Below, one piece after another: positions 51,496 through 61,868 of a DNA stretch of 64,000 bases. Below the pieces are notes generated by a model. That model did no database searches, was not told the origin of the DNA, and worked only from the letters and a program-made list of their open reading frames with translations. Numbering within the stretch: the stretch's first letter is position 1; each line of letters opens with the position of its first letter. The DNA lies in NCBI RefSeq assembly GCF_023278045.1, contig NZ_CP056783.1:3381501-3445500 (forward strand), given 5' to 3'. The stretch comes from Flavobacterium sp. K5-23. GTDB taxonomy: Bacteria > Bacteroidota > Bacteroidia > Flavobacteriales > Flavobacteriaceae. The translations under genes and the position numbers were made by a program.

Positions 51496-53262
51496 TTAAA
51501 AATCAAATTTATAATTAGCTCCTACAGCTATTTGAAAACCCTGAACAGGATAATCCATCCATTTTTGATAAGAATTATTCAGGATATTATTTGCTTTTAG
51601 AAATCCTGATAACCTTTCGCTATATTTAAATCCAATGTTAGCATTAACATCAAAATAACTATCTAAGGTAGTTGGATTTGTACCTGGAGCGGTTATGAAA
51701 ACAATATCAGTGTTGTTTTTTTGGTCTTTACGATCTCCAACATAAAATACATTAACCCCTGCATTCCACTTTTTAGTGATATTGAAGTCAATATTCGAAT
51801 TCAGTTTTATCGTAGGCAGATTCCAAGCTTCTAATTCCATATCACTTGTATAATCATTATAAGAACCACCAATTCCAAAACTCACGTTTTCAGAGAAATC
51901 AGCTTTTAATTCCCCCGAAAAACCTAATGTTCTCACATCATCATAGGCAACACGCATAGAATTCCCAAAACCATAATCTTTATTTGAGCTGTCTTCATTA
52001 TAATCATTACTTAAGAACAAGGCTTTGTTTCTTTCATTTAAATATGAAGCGCGAAGGTTATAACTAACATTACTAGCCAGTTTTCCTTTCAATCCCGCGT
52101 ATATATCAAATTGTTTGTCAGTAGGCGCAATATTCAAAGTAGGAGAGACATAAGGATTTTTAGCTACAAAATCCATATAGGTGTTTTGTTCTAAATTCCC
52201 TTCGGCTCCAGCGTAAAAAAGCATCAAATCACCAACAACTTTATACGATGCTGAAATATTTGGATAGACGAAAAAAGAATTCTTACTGTTTTCAGTATCC
52301 AAACTATAGAACACAGATGCCCCAATGTTTAAGGTCCAATCGTCTTTAAGCATTACAAAACTTGGAGAAATCCCAAAATTCGTAAAACCATATTTTAAAG
52401 GTTGTGTATTTGTATTCGAATAATTATTTTTAAAACTTCCTCCTAGATAATCAACTGTAATATTAGTCGTTATAGATTCATCCATTACGGCAAATCGCAA
52501 TGAAGGCTTTGCATAAAATCTATTTTCAGCAGAACCAAAACCGTCCGTAAAACGATTAAATCGAATTTTAGCTTCATCCAAAAGCCCTTCATTAAAATCA
52601 ATTTTTCCGCCAGCTGTAATTGTATTGTACGACTGCATTGGCTCTATTCCTGTAACCAAACTAATTCTATCAGCCGGACTTAAACCTGAACCAAATCCTT
52701 TAGGCAAACCATACCAATTATAAATTTCATTATGATATCCTAAATCTAATTTCCAGGACATATTGTTTTGATTTGCTCCATACACAACATCTATAGCACT
52801 ATCATAAAACTGATCGTCAAGCTCTACTCCTTTTATTCCTCCTTGTGATGAAAGGTGACGAAACATACCACCTACATAATTGTTATTGTCTAATGGCTGA
52901 TGAACATACAATTCTCCTATTAGTTTGCCGTAATTACCAACACCAAAAGTCGCATAATTATTAAACAAATGTTCCTGTTTTGTTTTCTCCACTCCTTCCG
53001 CTTTCCCTTTTGAAGGGGTAAAAGTCGAAGCTACCGGAAAAGAAAAAATGGAGTATTTCACATTTTCTTTTTTAGCATTCCCCGCATCATCCAGCACAGC
53101 AGTTTCCTGTACCTTGAACGCATCTGATAGTGTGGGAGTATATGGCTTAACAACATTGACAACCTCAGCTCCTATATTGTCCTCTTTTTTCTGGGCAAAC
53201 GAAAACTGAAATGCTATTAATACTAAAATTACAGTACTCTTATTTTGGAAATTGAATTTCAT
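51496..53262 (-). CDS. Outer-membrane beta-barrel protein, TonB-receptor-like without plug
   Basis: The 588-residue product has a signal peptide (LVLIAFQFSFAQ) and many alternating amphipathic strands ending in FQIAVGANYKFDF, a C-terminal aromatic residue typical of outer-membrane barrels. There is no obvious carboxypeptidase-like or plug domain before the barrel, so it would be a plugless TonB-receptor-like barrel. It follows a 1004-residue TPR gene by 111 bp on the same strand, and the two probably act together at the outer membrane. Confidence 0.83.
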   Translation of the reverse strand: MKFNFQNKSTVILVLIAFQFSFAQKKEDNIGAEVVNVVKPYTPTLSDAFKVQETAVLDDAGNAKKENVKYSIFSFPVASTFTPSKGKAEGVEKTKQEHLFNNYATFGVGNYGKLIGELYVHQPLDNNNYVGGMFRHLSSQGGIKGVELDDQFYDSAIDVVYGANQNNMSWKLDLGYHNEIYNWYGLPKGFGSGLSPADRISLVTGIEPMQSYNTITAGGKIDFNEGLLDEAKIRFNRFTDGFGSAENRFYAKPSLRFAVMDESITTNITVDYLGGSFKNNYSNTNTQPLKYGFTNFGISPSFVMLKDDWTLNIGASVFYSLDTENSKNSFFVYPNISASYKVVGDLMLFYAGAEGNLEQNTYMDFVAKNPYVSPTLNIAPTDKQFDIYAGLKGKLASNVSYNLRASYLNERNKALFLSNDYNEDSSNKDYGFGNSMRVAYDDVRTLGFSGELKADFSENVSFGIGGSYNDYTSDMELEAWNLPTIKLNSNIDFNITKKWNAGVNVFYVGDRKDQKNNTDIVFITAPGTNPTTLDSYFDVNANIGFKYSERLSGFLKANNILNNSYQKWMDYPVQGFQIAVGANYKFDF

Positions 53263-53373
53263 ATTATATTTTTTTTGAAGGATAAAAGAAAAAAAGAATC
53301 TTTTAATTTGTGACTAAATGCTTCTTTCCTTCTTTTTATTTATCTTTTGATACTTATGTCTTGACTCTTCTAA

Positions 53374-56300
53374 CTACTTTGAAATCGATGAATTTGTTTT
53401 TGACTCCTCGGCTTTAATAGTCTCAAGCTCTTTTTTAGCTTCGTTTATTACTTCAGGATATTCTGAGAAGTTTTGAATTACATTTTCCAAAATATAAGTT
53501 GCTTGAAAACTATCTTTTAATCCATAAAAGTTTTTTGCCATAAGTATTAATCCTTTGGCACCATAAAAACGATACCCTGAATAATTCTTCGCTAGTTTTT
53601 GAACTACAGTATTTGATGCTTCGTACTTCTTGTCTTTAAATTTAAAGTAAGCATCGTAATACAATGCTTCAGCAGCTAGTTCCCCTTTAGCAATGGTAAG
53701 CACTGTAGCATAAGCAGAACGAGCTCTCGACTCATCACCTGTTTGCATAGCAGAACGGGCAATTATAATTTGAGCATCACTTTTTACATTATCATCTGTC
53801 TTAGAATTATTCAATACTTTTTCAGCATAATTAACTGCATTCGAATAGTCCTTTGCATCATAATAACATTTCATCAAATTCGACTGTGCGAAAACTTTAT
53901 TTTGAGGAAAATCGGCTTCATTTTCTAATCGAATTAAAACCGGAATTGCTTTTTCATTTTCTTTGTTTTTCAATAAAACCTGAGACAAGCGAGCCAAAGA
54001 CTGCTCTGTAAACTCACCTCTAGGCTGTCCTATCACATATTCATAATTCGGTATTGATTTGTTTTCTAAACCTCCAGAGAAATACGATTGTGCCAGATAA
54101 AAATTAGCTTGCACTGCGTGAATCCCTTTTGGAAAACTAGAGATATAAGCACTAAAACCCGTAATTGCTTGTTTATTGTTGTTTTGCTCGAATTGTTTAA
54201 AAGCCGACTCATATGAATCATTATCTAAATCAGCATTAGAAATAGAAACAAAGTCAAGACCTCTAACCCAAGTAGCATACTCTTCCACTCTACCACTATC
54301 AACATAAATCAATCTTGCTGTCGCTACTGCCTCAAGCGCCTCAGGTGTTTTAGGGTATTCAGCAACAACTTTTTTGAATTTCGATAAAGCCTCTTCATTT
54401 TTGTCAGAGTTATAATAAATCAATCCCTGACGTAAAATTGATTTTGAAGTATAAGAACTGCTTTTAAACTCGCTTATTAAACGATCATACGTTTTTATGG
54501 CTAAGTCTGGTTTTTTTTCTGCAACATAAGTATTCCCTAATTCATAAAAGGCATCATCTCTATAACTGGATTTTTGAAACAACTGTAAAAAAGCATTTAG
54601 CTCCTCTATCTTCTTGTCGTTTTTAGCCACAAAACCATAACAAATCGCTTTTTGAAAATAAGCATAGTCAGCATCTGATTTTTTAAAGTCTATCACTTTA
54701 TTATAAGCATCCATAGCTGGCCAATACTTAGATGTCACAAAACGACAATCTCCTAATCGTAAATAAGAATCATTCAAACGCACATAGTCCTCTTTCACTG
54801 AATCAATTTGATTTTGAAAATAAGTAGCCGCTTGATCGTATTCTTTCAATTTGAAATAAGCATAGGCAATATTATAATTACTGTTTTTATATTCTGGTGT
54901 TGCTGAAGCACGTGACATACCGGTAAATTGTCTATAGCTCAACAATGCATTTTTAAAATCGTCCAAAATATACTCCGTTTCCCCTTTCCAGAAAGTAGCT
55001 CTGGCAGCAAACTCAGGATCTATTTGACCATCAATAGATTTTTTAAACATTTTTGCAGCATCTTGATAATATCTATCCGCATACAATTCTAATCCTCTAT
55101 AAAAAGTCACTTTTTGATAAGCCAGTTTATTTTCTGGTGTTTTATTCTTTTCTAATAATACTAAAGCCTCTTTATAGTTTTTTGAAGAGATATAAGAATC
55201 AATTAGCAATTTTTCAATAACTGAACGGCTGGCATTGTTTGGATATTTTTTTAAAAAACTTAACAAAACCTCTGGTACACTTTGATAAGAGTTCCCAATC
55301 TCGTAACTCAATTTAGCATAATTCAAACTAGCATCTTCTTGAATAGAAACATCAAATGCCATTTCCGAAGCATTTTTAAAAGCATTCAACGCCTGTGGTT
55401 TTTTATCTGAATTCAAATAACTTTCCCCTAAATGGTAATAAGCATTTTGAGCCACAAAATCTTTACCGTTTATGATTTTATTGAATTGAGAAATGGCGTT
55501 TTCATAATCATTTTGCTTGTAATAAGCATATCCCAGTTGATAAAAATCAGTATTACTCCACCTCCCTTTTTTTCCTTTATATTGAGCTAAATAAGGAATT
55601 GCTGCATCGTATTTTTTTAAATTAAAATAGCTTTCTCCAATAATTTTATTTAGTTCTGATTTTTCAATAGCACTAGATTTAGCCATCGCTTTTTCACCCA
55701 GCTCTATAGCTTTTTGAAAATTTCCCAACTTAAAATTCATATCAGCCTGATAATACGAAAGCTTCTCTTTGTATTTTTCTTCGCCTGATACCTCATCAAA
55801 ATATTTAGTAGCTTGCTTGTAATCATCCCCTTCGTAAGCCATAAAACCTAAATAATACTTAGCTTGAGAACCATATTCAGCTGAATTTACAACTTTATTA
55901 AGATAAGTTGTCGCTTCTTTTTTCTTTTTGGAACTAAAATAACTATATCCTTTTTGAAAGTTAAACTTATCTCTTTCCGTACCGCTTAATTGGTTTTCGT
56001 TTACCTTTTCAAACCATTGTAAGGCTTGAGGATAATACCCTTGTTCAAAATAAAAGTGAGCCACTTCTTTAAAAGCCTGATTACTTTTTACACTTGTAGG
56101 ATAATCAGAAACAAAACGCTCCATCAGCTCATCAGCATTGGGTTGATTATTCCTAATCGCACAATTAGCATAGTAATACGAACAATCGGATTTTAACTCT
56201 TCGTTAGCCGTTGTTGCTTTTACTTTATCAAAAATAACCTGAGCCGAAGCATATTGTTTTTGATTGAATAAAGAAAGTGCCGTATTAAAATCCTTCAACT

Positions 56301-56388
56301 CATGGGTGTAAACAGTTGATTTTTGTGCCGAAATACTAATTGAGGAGACAAAAAACAATAAAAAGAGGAATCTATTAAGTTTGTGCAT
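53374..56388 (-). CDS. 1004-residue secreted TPR protein
   Basis: The product has a signal peptide (LFLLFFVSSISISAQ) and then about 950 residues of tetratricopeptide repeats. Clear TPR units include WSNTDFYQLGYAYYKQNDYE, YHLGESYLNSDKKPQALNAF and SYYANCAIRNNQPNADELME. Blocks of the YbgF/BamD-like outer-membrane TPR type are recognisable. It is likely periplasmic or attached to the inner leaflet of the outer membrane and would scaffold its neighbour barrel. A TACATTTG -7-like box lies at 56408-56415 on its strand. Confidence 0.87.
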   Translation of the reverse strand: MHKLNRFLFLLFFVSSISISAQKSTVYTHELKDFNTALSLFNQKQYASAQVIFDKVKATTANEELKSDCSYYYANCAIRNNQPNADELMERFVSDYPTSVKSNQAFKEVAHFYFEQGYYPQALQWFEKVNENQLSGTERDKFNFQKGYSYFSSKKKKEATTYLNKVVNSAEYGSQAKYYLGFMAYEGDDYKQATKYFDEVSGEEKYKEKLSYYQADMNFKLGNFQKAIELGEKAMAKSSAIEKSELNKIIGESYFNLKKYDAAIPYLAQYKGKKGRWSNTDFYQLGYAYYKQNDYENAISQFNKIINGKDFVAQNAYYHLGESYLNSDKKPQALNAFKNASEMAFDVSIQEDASLNYAKLSYEIGNSYQSVPEVLLSFLKKYPNNASRSVIEKLLIDSYISSKNYKEALVLLEKNKTPENKLAYQKVTFYRGLELYADRYYQDAAKMFKKSIDGQIDPEFAARATFWKGETEYILDDFKNALLSYRQFTGMSRASATPEYKNSNYNIAYAYFKLKEYDQAATYFQNQIDSVKEDYVRLNDSYLRLGDCRFVTSKYWPAMDAYNKVIDFKKSDADYAYFQKAICYGFVAKNDKKIEELNAFLQLFQKSSYRDDAFYELGNTYVAEKKPDLAIKTYDRLISEFKSSSYTSKSILRQGLIYYNSDKNEEALSKFKKVVAEYPKTPEALEAVATARLIYVDSGRVEEYATWVRGLDFVSISNADLDNDSYESAFKQFEQNNNKQAITGFSAYISSFPKGIHAVQANFYLAQSYFSGGLENKSIPNYEYVIGQPRGEFTEQSLARLSQVLLKNKENEKAIPVLIRLENEADFPQNKVFAQSNLMKCYYDAKDYSNAVNYAEKVLNNSKTDDNVKSDAQIIIARSAMQTGDESRARSAYATVLTIAKGELAAEALYYDAYFKFKDKKYEASNTVVQKLAKNYSGYRFYGAKGLILMAKNFYGLKDSFQATYILENVIQNFSEYPEVINEAKKELETIKAEESKTNSSISK

Positions 56389-56667
56389 TTTGATTTTTTT
56401 TAATATTCAAATGTATTATATTCTATGGTCTATAACGGGTAGGATCCCCGTTTTATTATGAACAATTGTTTTAACAACAACTTTGCCAACATTTAGGTAA
56501 AATATTCTTTTTTAAAAAAATTCGTACTTTACAGTTGTAGTAGATTGAATACAACTCTTTATTTAACTATTAAGCGTTTATATTTACATCTATCCCATTT
56601 TAATGACGAAATATATTTTGAATACAACCGTTTACTTATTACTTTTACCCAATAAACAATTTCAATT
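56389..56667. other. Divergent gap between the TPR gene and ftsE
   Basis: This 279-bp gap has a minus-strand TACATTTG (56408-56415) and a small inverted repeat AACGGG/CCCGTT (56434-56452). No gene is supported. Confidence 0.45.
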
Positions 56668-57351
56668 ATGTCTCAACCGGTACTTTCATTAAAAAACACA
56701 ACCATTTATCAAGGTCAAAAGGTCATATTATCTAATATAAACCTGGAGGTAAATCATGGTGAATTCTTATATATTATTGGAAAAACCGGATCTGGAAAAA
56801 GTAGTCTGATGAAAACTCTTTATGCTGATCTCGCTTTAACAGAAGGTGAAGGACATATCGTCGATTTTGATTTACATACTTTGAAAGAAGATGACATTCC
56901 TTATTTGAGAAGAAAAATCGGGATTGTATTTCAAGATTTTAAATTATTACCGGACCGTACTATAAAAGACAATATGTTATTTGTCCTAAAAGCAACTGGA
57001 TGGGTTGACAATGAGGAAATGCAACGTAAAATTGATGAAGTATTGGATAAAGTTGGGATGAAAGATCATGCTAACAAGATGCCGCATCAAATCTCTGGTG
57101 GAGAACAACAACGTGTTGCCATTGCAAGAGCTTTGCTTAACGATCCTGAACTTATTCTTGCAGATGAGCCTACAGGTAACCTAGACCCACAAACTAGTGC
57201 GGAAGTACTTGAAGTTTTAAGAAACATCAATGCCAACGGTAAAACAATCATTATGGCCACTCACGATTATGCCTTATTGATGAAATACCCATCGAAAACT
57301 TTAAAATGTGAAGATACTAAAATTTTTGAAGTAGTTCAGAGACCAGCATAA
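56668..57351 (+). CDS. ftsE: Cell-division ABC transporter ATPase FtsE
   Basis: The 227-residue ABC ATPase has Walker [10 protein letters not shown] (38-46), Q-loop [16 protein letters not shown], signature [14 protein letters not shown] (142-155) and Walker [14 protein letters not shown]. The Q-loop and signature closely match FtsE. With FtsX it couples divisome assembly to peptidoglycan hydrolysis. FtsX is not adjacent here; in Bacteroidota it is often encoded elsewhere. The stop overlaps the next gene's start (TAATG). Confidence 0.93.
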   Translation: MSQPVLSLKNTTIYQGQKVILSNINLEVNHGEFLYIIGKTGSGKSSLMKTLYADLALTEGEGHIVDFDLHTLKEDDIPYLRRKIGIVFQDFKLLPDRTIKDNMLFVLKATGWVDNEEMQRKIDEVLDKVGMKDHANKMPHQISGGEQQRVAIARALLNDPELILADEPTGNLDPQTSAEVLEVLRNINANGKTIIMATHDYALLMKYPSKTLKCEDTKIFEVVQRPA

Positions 57352-58241
57352 TGCTTTCCATTCTTATTCCAACATATAATTACAATGCTTTTCCTTTAGT
57401 TTTAGAATTGCATAAGCAGTGTGTGGAATCTAATCTAGTTTTTGAGATTTTATGTTTCGATGATTCTTCCACTTTTGAAATCCCCGAAAATAATCAAATC
57501 AATAGTTTAGATAAATGCAGTTATATAATCTTAGATAAAAACATTGGTAGAAGTAAGATTCGAAATTTACTGGCTTCGAAGTCGAATTATGAGTGGTTGC
57601 TTTATATGGATTGCGACACTTTACCTGAAAATTCTAATTTTATTTCAAATTACATCAGCCAAATTAATTCATCAGTCAAAGGTGTTTTTTTTGGAGGAAT
57701 TATTTATACTGAAAACAAACCTGATAGAGACAAATTATTACGATGGGTATTTGGAAAAAAAAGAGAAGCTATTCCATTATCTGAACGAAAAAAAAATCCT
57801 TATAAAACTACATTCATCTCTAATTTTTTAATAAAAAAATCTATTTTTGAAACAATTTTGTTTGATGAAAAAATCAACACTTACGGCTATGAAGATTTTA
57901 CTTTTATTCATTCATTAAAGGATAAAAACATAGAAATTCAACATATTGAAAACCCATTGTATCATCTGAATTTGGAAACTTCCGAATTGTTTATTTCCAA
58001 AACAAAAACTGCTCTTGAAACCCTTTTATTTATTTCAAAAAACAATTCGAAAATTAAAGTCGATAGCAAACTAATTAAAATCCACAAGGTACTTTCCCTT
58101 TTCAAAATCGAATTCTTGGCGGCAATGTTGTTTCAGGGATTACATATAAGGTTAGAAGAAAACTTAACTTCAAAAAAACCGTCATTATTGTTGTTTGACT
58201 TCTATAAAATAGGCTATTTTTGTTATTTAAACATAAACTAG
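57351..58241 (+). CDS. Glycosyltransferase family 2 protein
   Basis: The 296-residue product has a GT-A fold with LSILIPTYNYNAFPLVLELH, CFDDSSTFEIP and the metal-binding-like YMDCDTLPENSN. The acceptor region has TYGYEDFTFIHSLKD. It would add a sugar from a nucleotide donor, probably to a surface glycan. It overlaps ftsE by one base and is followed after 0 bp by a second GT2 gene, so the three are translated from one transcript. Confidence 0.9.
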   Translation: MLSILIPTYNYNAFPLVLELHKQCVESNLVFEILCFDDSSTFEIPENNQINSLDKCSYIILDKNIGRSKIRNLLASKSNYEWLLYMDCDTLPENSNFISNYISQINSSVKGVFFGGIIYTENKPDRDKLLRWVFGKKREAIPLSERKKNPYKTTFISNFLIKKSIFETILFDEKINTYGYEDFTFIHSLKDKNIEIQHIENPLYHLNLETSELFISKTKTALETLLFISKNNSKIKVDSKLIKIHKVLSLFKIEFLAAMLFQGLHIRLEENLTSKKPSLLLFDFYKIGYFCYLNIN

Positions 58242-59192
58242 ATGCCTTTTTTTTCTGTCATAATTCCGCTTTTCAACAAGGAGAAACACATTGAAGCCAC
58301 TTTAAAAAGTGTACTTAACCAAACATTTAATGACTTCGAAATAATAATAATCAATGACGGGTCAACTGATCAAAGTGTCGAAAAAGTATTGCCTTTTGAA
58401 TCTAAAAAAACAACCCTGTTTCATCATCCGCAAAACAAAGGCCTCTCAGCATCCAGAAATACAGGAATAAAACACGCTTGCTCATCCTATATTGTTTTTT
58501 TGGACGCTGATGATATCTGGAAGCCAAATTATTTACAAAAAATATCTTCCTTAATAAACAACTTCACAGAAGCAAGAATATATGCAACAAATTATCTTGA
58601 AATTTACGCCAACACCATTGCTATTAAGCCTAAACTCAATCTAAAAAATTTTAAAAACGATGGAATTGTAGCTGACTTTTTCGAAAGCAGTTTATCCCAA
58701 CCCATTTATTGCCCATCAGGTTTATGTGTCGAAAAATCAGTTTTAGAAAAAATAGGCTTTTATAACGAACAGATCACTTTTGGAGAAGACGTGGACTTTA
58801 ATATTAGGGCCAATAATTTATTTAAACTGGCTTATTCACCTGAAAATCTGGTTGAATACACTATGTTTTCAGAAAATAAAATTACAAATTCTGAATTAAG
58901 AAACAAAACAATAACCGATTTTGATTCATATGAATCTCTTACCCAAAACAATCGAAGTCTAAAAAAGTACCTAGATTTCAACAGGTACATAATGGCTAAA
59001 CAATATAAGATTGAAAATGACACTCTCAATTTTGATAAAATAAAAAAAAGAATTGATTCCAATCCTGAAATTTCCGGATTAAACTACAAACAACGTTTTT
59101 TATTAAATTCCCCTTTGTTTCTGTTGAAAATTATAAAAAAAATAAAAATTGGTTTGTTAGAAAAGGGAATCCGAATTACAACATATGATTAA
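58242..59192 (+). CDS. Glycosyltransferase family 2 protein
   Basis: The 316-residue product shows FFSVIIPLFNKEKHIEATLK, IINDGSTDQS and the DXD-like VFLDADDIWKPNY, followed by FGEDVDFNIRANNL, the usual GT2 order. It starts directly at the stop of the previous glycosyltransferase. Its last 17 bp overlap the converging FdtA-like gene, so the two polysaccharide segments meet tail to tail here. Confidence 0.92.
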   Translation: MPFFSVIIPLFNKEKHIEATLKSVLNQTFNDFEIIIINDGSTDQSVEKVLPFESKKTTLFHHPQNKGLSASRNTGIKHACSSYIVFLDADDIWKPNYLQKISSLINNFTEARIYATNYLEIYANTIAIKPKLNLKNFKNDGIVADFFESSLSQPIYCPSGLCVEKSVLEKIGFYNEQITFGEDVDFNIRANNLFKLAYSPENLVEYTMFSENKITNSELRNKTITDFDSYESLTQNNRSLKKYLDFNRYIMAKQYKIENDTLNFDKIKKRIDSNPEISGLNYKQRFLLNSPLFLLKIIKKIKIGLLEKGIRITTYD

Positions 59193-59583
59193 ACTTCAAA
59201 TAATCTAAATATTCCTGAAAATCCCGAATATAATCGCCTTCAGAAAACACATCAGAGGCCATAACAAGGCAAACCGCTCCAGAAGAAAAATTCTCCAATT
59301 CACGCCAAACATTACTGTTTATCAGCAAGCCTTTGTCCGGCTTATTTAGTGTGACAATTTGTTCTTGGCTTCCATCTTTTAAAACAACATCAAAACTTCC
59401 TGAAATAGCAACCAGCACTTGTTTTAGCTTTTTATGTGAATGCCCTCCCCTTTTTGCAGAACTCGGGATATCATATAAATAATACACCCTTTTTATATCA
59501 AATGGAATTGCATTATGTTCAATAACAGCAAGATTTCCCTGGCTGTTTTCAATTTTTGGGATATTAATGATTTCAATATTCAT
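59176..59583 (-). CDS. FdtA/WxcM-like cupin, dTDP-4-oxo-6-deoxyhexose 3,4-ketoisomerase
   Basis: The 135-residue product is a single cupin with IKRVYYLYDIPSSAKRGGHS and HKKLKQVLVAISGSFDVVLK, matching FdtA/QdtA-type ketoisomerases (the His cluster GGHSH lies at the active site). These convert dTDP-4-oxo-6-deoxyglucose to the 3-oxo sugar before amination. A DegT-type aminotransferase is encoded 4 kb further along the same strand, completing a 3-amino-3,6-dideoxyhexose route. Fuc3N versus Qui3N cannot be decided. Confidence 0.85.
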   Translation of the reverse strand: MNIEIINIPKIENSQGNLAVIEHNAIPFDIKRVYYLYDIPSSAKRGGHSHKKLKQVLVAISGSFDVVLKDGSQEQIVTLNKPDKGLLINSNVWRELENFSSGAVCLVMASDVFSEGDYIRDFQEYLDYLKFNHML

Positions 59584-59587
59584 AAGG

Positions 59588-60691
59588 CTAACTTACATCA
59601 ATTTTAAGATATTCTAACCACTGATTGCCTATATTTTCCAATGAAAATTTTTCGATACTTTTAAGTGCGTTCTGTTTACAAAAATGATACAACTCAATGT
59701 CTTCTATCATCAAATTCATAGCTTGGGTCAATTTTTCAATATTTTGATCTTCTACTAATAGTCCGTTGTATCTATCAATTACAATTTCAGCAGGACCAGA
59801 AAGACAATCAAAAGAAATTACCGGAGTCTGGCAAGCAAGTGATTCTGCGAGCACATTCCCAAATCCTTCGTTCTTACTGGACAAAACAGTAAATACTGCA
59901 TTTTTCATAAAACAAAACGGATTTTCTTTCCAACCCAGAAAATGAACCTTATCGACAATGTTAAGTTGGCCAACTTGCTCTTCTAATTTTTCACGAAAAA
60001 CACCATCCCCTAATAAAACAAGATGAATATTCTCTTTTGGTAAATTAGAATGGTAATAAGCGGTTATCAGTTTATCAAATTGTTTGATATTATCCACCAT
60101 TCTTCCTACTGCCAGGATATATTTAAAGTCGACATCAATCTCTTCTCTAGATTGTCTTTGAATACTTTCTATATCTATGGGATTGTTAATCGTAAATAAA
60201 TTATTGTATTGTAATTCCTTTTGGATTTTCTCTTCTATTTTTTTAGAAACGGTGACAATTCCATATGCATCGGAATATATTTTTTTGGCTAGAAACTGCA
60301 ATTTAGGGAAATACATCTCAGTCATATAGCTATGAACCGTCATTATATAAGGCGATTTGTAGAGTAACTTAGTAGTCAAAAACTCCTGAAACTGATTGTT
60401 TTTAACCCTAAAATCAATTATGTAATCAAAGGAATGCTCTTTTAAATATTTTCTAAGAATATTGAATCTTTTCAGTTTATTGAAGAGTCCATTTGTTTTG
60501 TTCTTCTGTTCTCCTAGATTTAAAAGCTGACCTGAATATTCGTATTCAATTATATCCAAAATTGTGACATGATGGACTTCCACATTCTTGTTTTCGAAAA
60601 ATTGAGACAATAATGCGGCACAGCGTTCAGCACCGCCATTGGCGAGTTGTTCACTAATAAGACAAATTTTATAAACTTTCTTTTGAGTCAT
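59588..60691 (-). CDS. Glycosyltransferase family 4 protein
   Basis: The 367-residue GT-B protein has an N-terminal NGGAERCAALLSQFFENKNV loop and a C-terminal donor-binding half with LAVGRMVDNIKQFDKLITAY, LLGDGVFREKLEEQVGQLNI and the EX7E-type SSKNEGFGNVLAESLACQTP. It would transfer a sugar with retention of configuration. It lies 4 bp upstream of the FdtA-like gene on the same strand, and the divergent glycosyltransferase at 60732 starts 40 bp away. Confidence 0.92.
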   Translation of the reverse strand: MTQKKVYKICLISEQLANGGAERCAALLSQFFENKNVEVHHVTILDIIEYEYSGQLLNLGEQKNKTNGLFNKLKRFNILRKYLKEHSFDYIIDFRVKNNQFQEFLTTKLLYKSPYIMTVHSYMTEMYFPKLQFLAKKIYSDAYGIVTVSKKIEEKIQKELQYNNLFTINNPIDIESIQRQSREEIDVDFKYILAVGRMVDNIKQFDKLITAYYHSNLPKENIHLVLLGDGVFREKLEEQVGQLNIVDKVHFLGWKENPFCFMKNAVFTVLSSKNEGFGNVLAESLACQTPVISFDCLSGPAEIVIDRYNGLLVEDQNIEKLTQAMNLMIEDIELYHFCKQNALKSIEKFSLENIGNQWLEYLKIDVS

Positions 60692-60731
60692 AAACCAAAA
60701 TACCTAATTTCGAAAACAAATATAGACATTC

Positions 60732-61868
60732 ATGAGGATTTTACTAGTAGGCGAATACAGTGGGTTTCACAATACCCTAAAAGAAGGGCTTATTCAGCTT
60801 GGCCATGAAGTAATTCTCATAGGGGATAATGATTTCAAGAACTACCCCTTGGATATTTCTGTTTATGCAAAAACCTTCAAAGACAATTATGTATTAAATA
60901 AAATACGGCAAGCCATTTTTAGGTTGACCACAATTGATCTCGCCCAATTAGAAATTGCCTTTCGATTCTTTTTAAACAGAAAAAAGCTAATTGGTTTTGA
61001 TATTGTTCAGTTGATAAACGAATATCCTTTGCATTCTAATTTGTATTTGGAAAAAAAAATGTTGAATTATATTTTTAAAAACAATAAAAAAACATTCCTT
61101 TCCTCTTGTGGAGATGATTATCCAAGCGTAAAGTATATGCTTGAAGACAAATTTAAATATTCGGTATTAACACCATGCAAAACAAACCCAAAACTTGGGC
61201 ATTGCCAATATACACTTTGCTATGCAACGAAACCCTTTAAAGAGTTACACGAATTTGTGTATCAAAATTGCATTGCCGTAATTCCTGGGGATTTAGATTA
61301 CGCCATTCCGTTGCAAAATCATCCGAAAGCTCTTCCTTTGATTCCCTATCCTATTAACATAGATAAAAACGAATTCAGTCCTCTTATAATAAAAGACAAA
61401 ATCATTATTTTTCACGGAATTAATGAGGCCAATTACTATAAAAAAGGAAATAATTATTTTGAAAAGGCACTAGAAATCATTGAAGAAAAATATGGTGATA
61501 AAGTCGAAATAACTACCACTCGAAGTATTCCTTATGCCACTTACATTAAGTTATACAATAAAGCACATATTTTATTAGACCAAACCTTTAGTTATGATCA
61601 AGGATATAATGCACTTGAGGCTATGGCAAAAGGTAAGGTGGTTTTCACAGGAGCAGAACAAGAATTCACAGCTCATTACAATTTAAAAGAAAGAGTTTGT
61701 ATTAATGCGCTCCCAGAAGTAGAAAGTTTAGTGACTGAGTTATCCCATTTAATTGAAAATCCTGAAGAAATAATAGCCATTAGTAAAAGAGCTAGAGCTT
61801 TTATCGAAAAGGAACATGATTATATTATAGTTGCTAATAAGTATTTGGAAGTTTGGAAAAAAAACTAA
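60732..61868 (+). CDS. GT-B-fold glycosyltransferase
   Basis: The 378-residue product starts MRILLVGEYSGFHNTLKEGL and has the C-terminal donor-binding half IIFHGINEANYYKKGNNYFE and ILLDQTFSYDQGYNALEAMA, where the Glu-containing segment is the sugar-nucleotide site. It has a CxxxxC-rich middle (TPCKTNPKLGHCQYTLC) with four Cys, which may bind a metal or form disulfides. The acceptor is unknown. It overlaps the converging flippase gene by 4 bp. Confidence 0.82.
   Translation: MRILLVGEYSGFHNTLKEGLIQLGHEVILIGDNDFKNYPLDISVYAKTFKDNYVLNKIRQAIFRLTTIDLAQLEIAFRFFLNRKKLIGFDIVQLINEYPLHSNLYLEKKMLNYIFKNNKKTFLSSCGDDYPSVKYMLEDKFKYSVLTPCKTNPKLGHCQYTLCYATKPFKELHEFVYQNCIAVIPGDLDYAIPLQNHPKALPLIPYPINIDKNEFSPLIIKDKIIIFHGINEANYYKKGNNYFEKALEIIEEKYGDKVEITTTRSIPYATYIKLYNKAHILLDQTFSYDQGYNALEAMAKGKVVFTGAEQEFTAHYNLKERVCINALPEVESLVTELSHLIENPEEIIAISKRARAFIEKEHDYIIVANKYLEVWKKN

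Noticed and set aside
56668..57351. FtsE without adjacent FtsX treated as an anomaly
   Set aside because: Separation of ftsE and ftsX is usual in Bacteroidota, so it is no sign of rearrangement.
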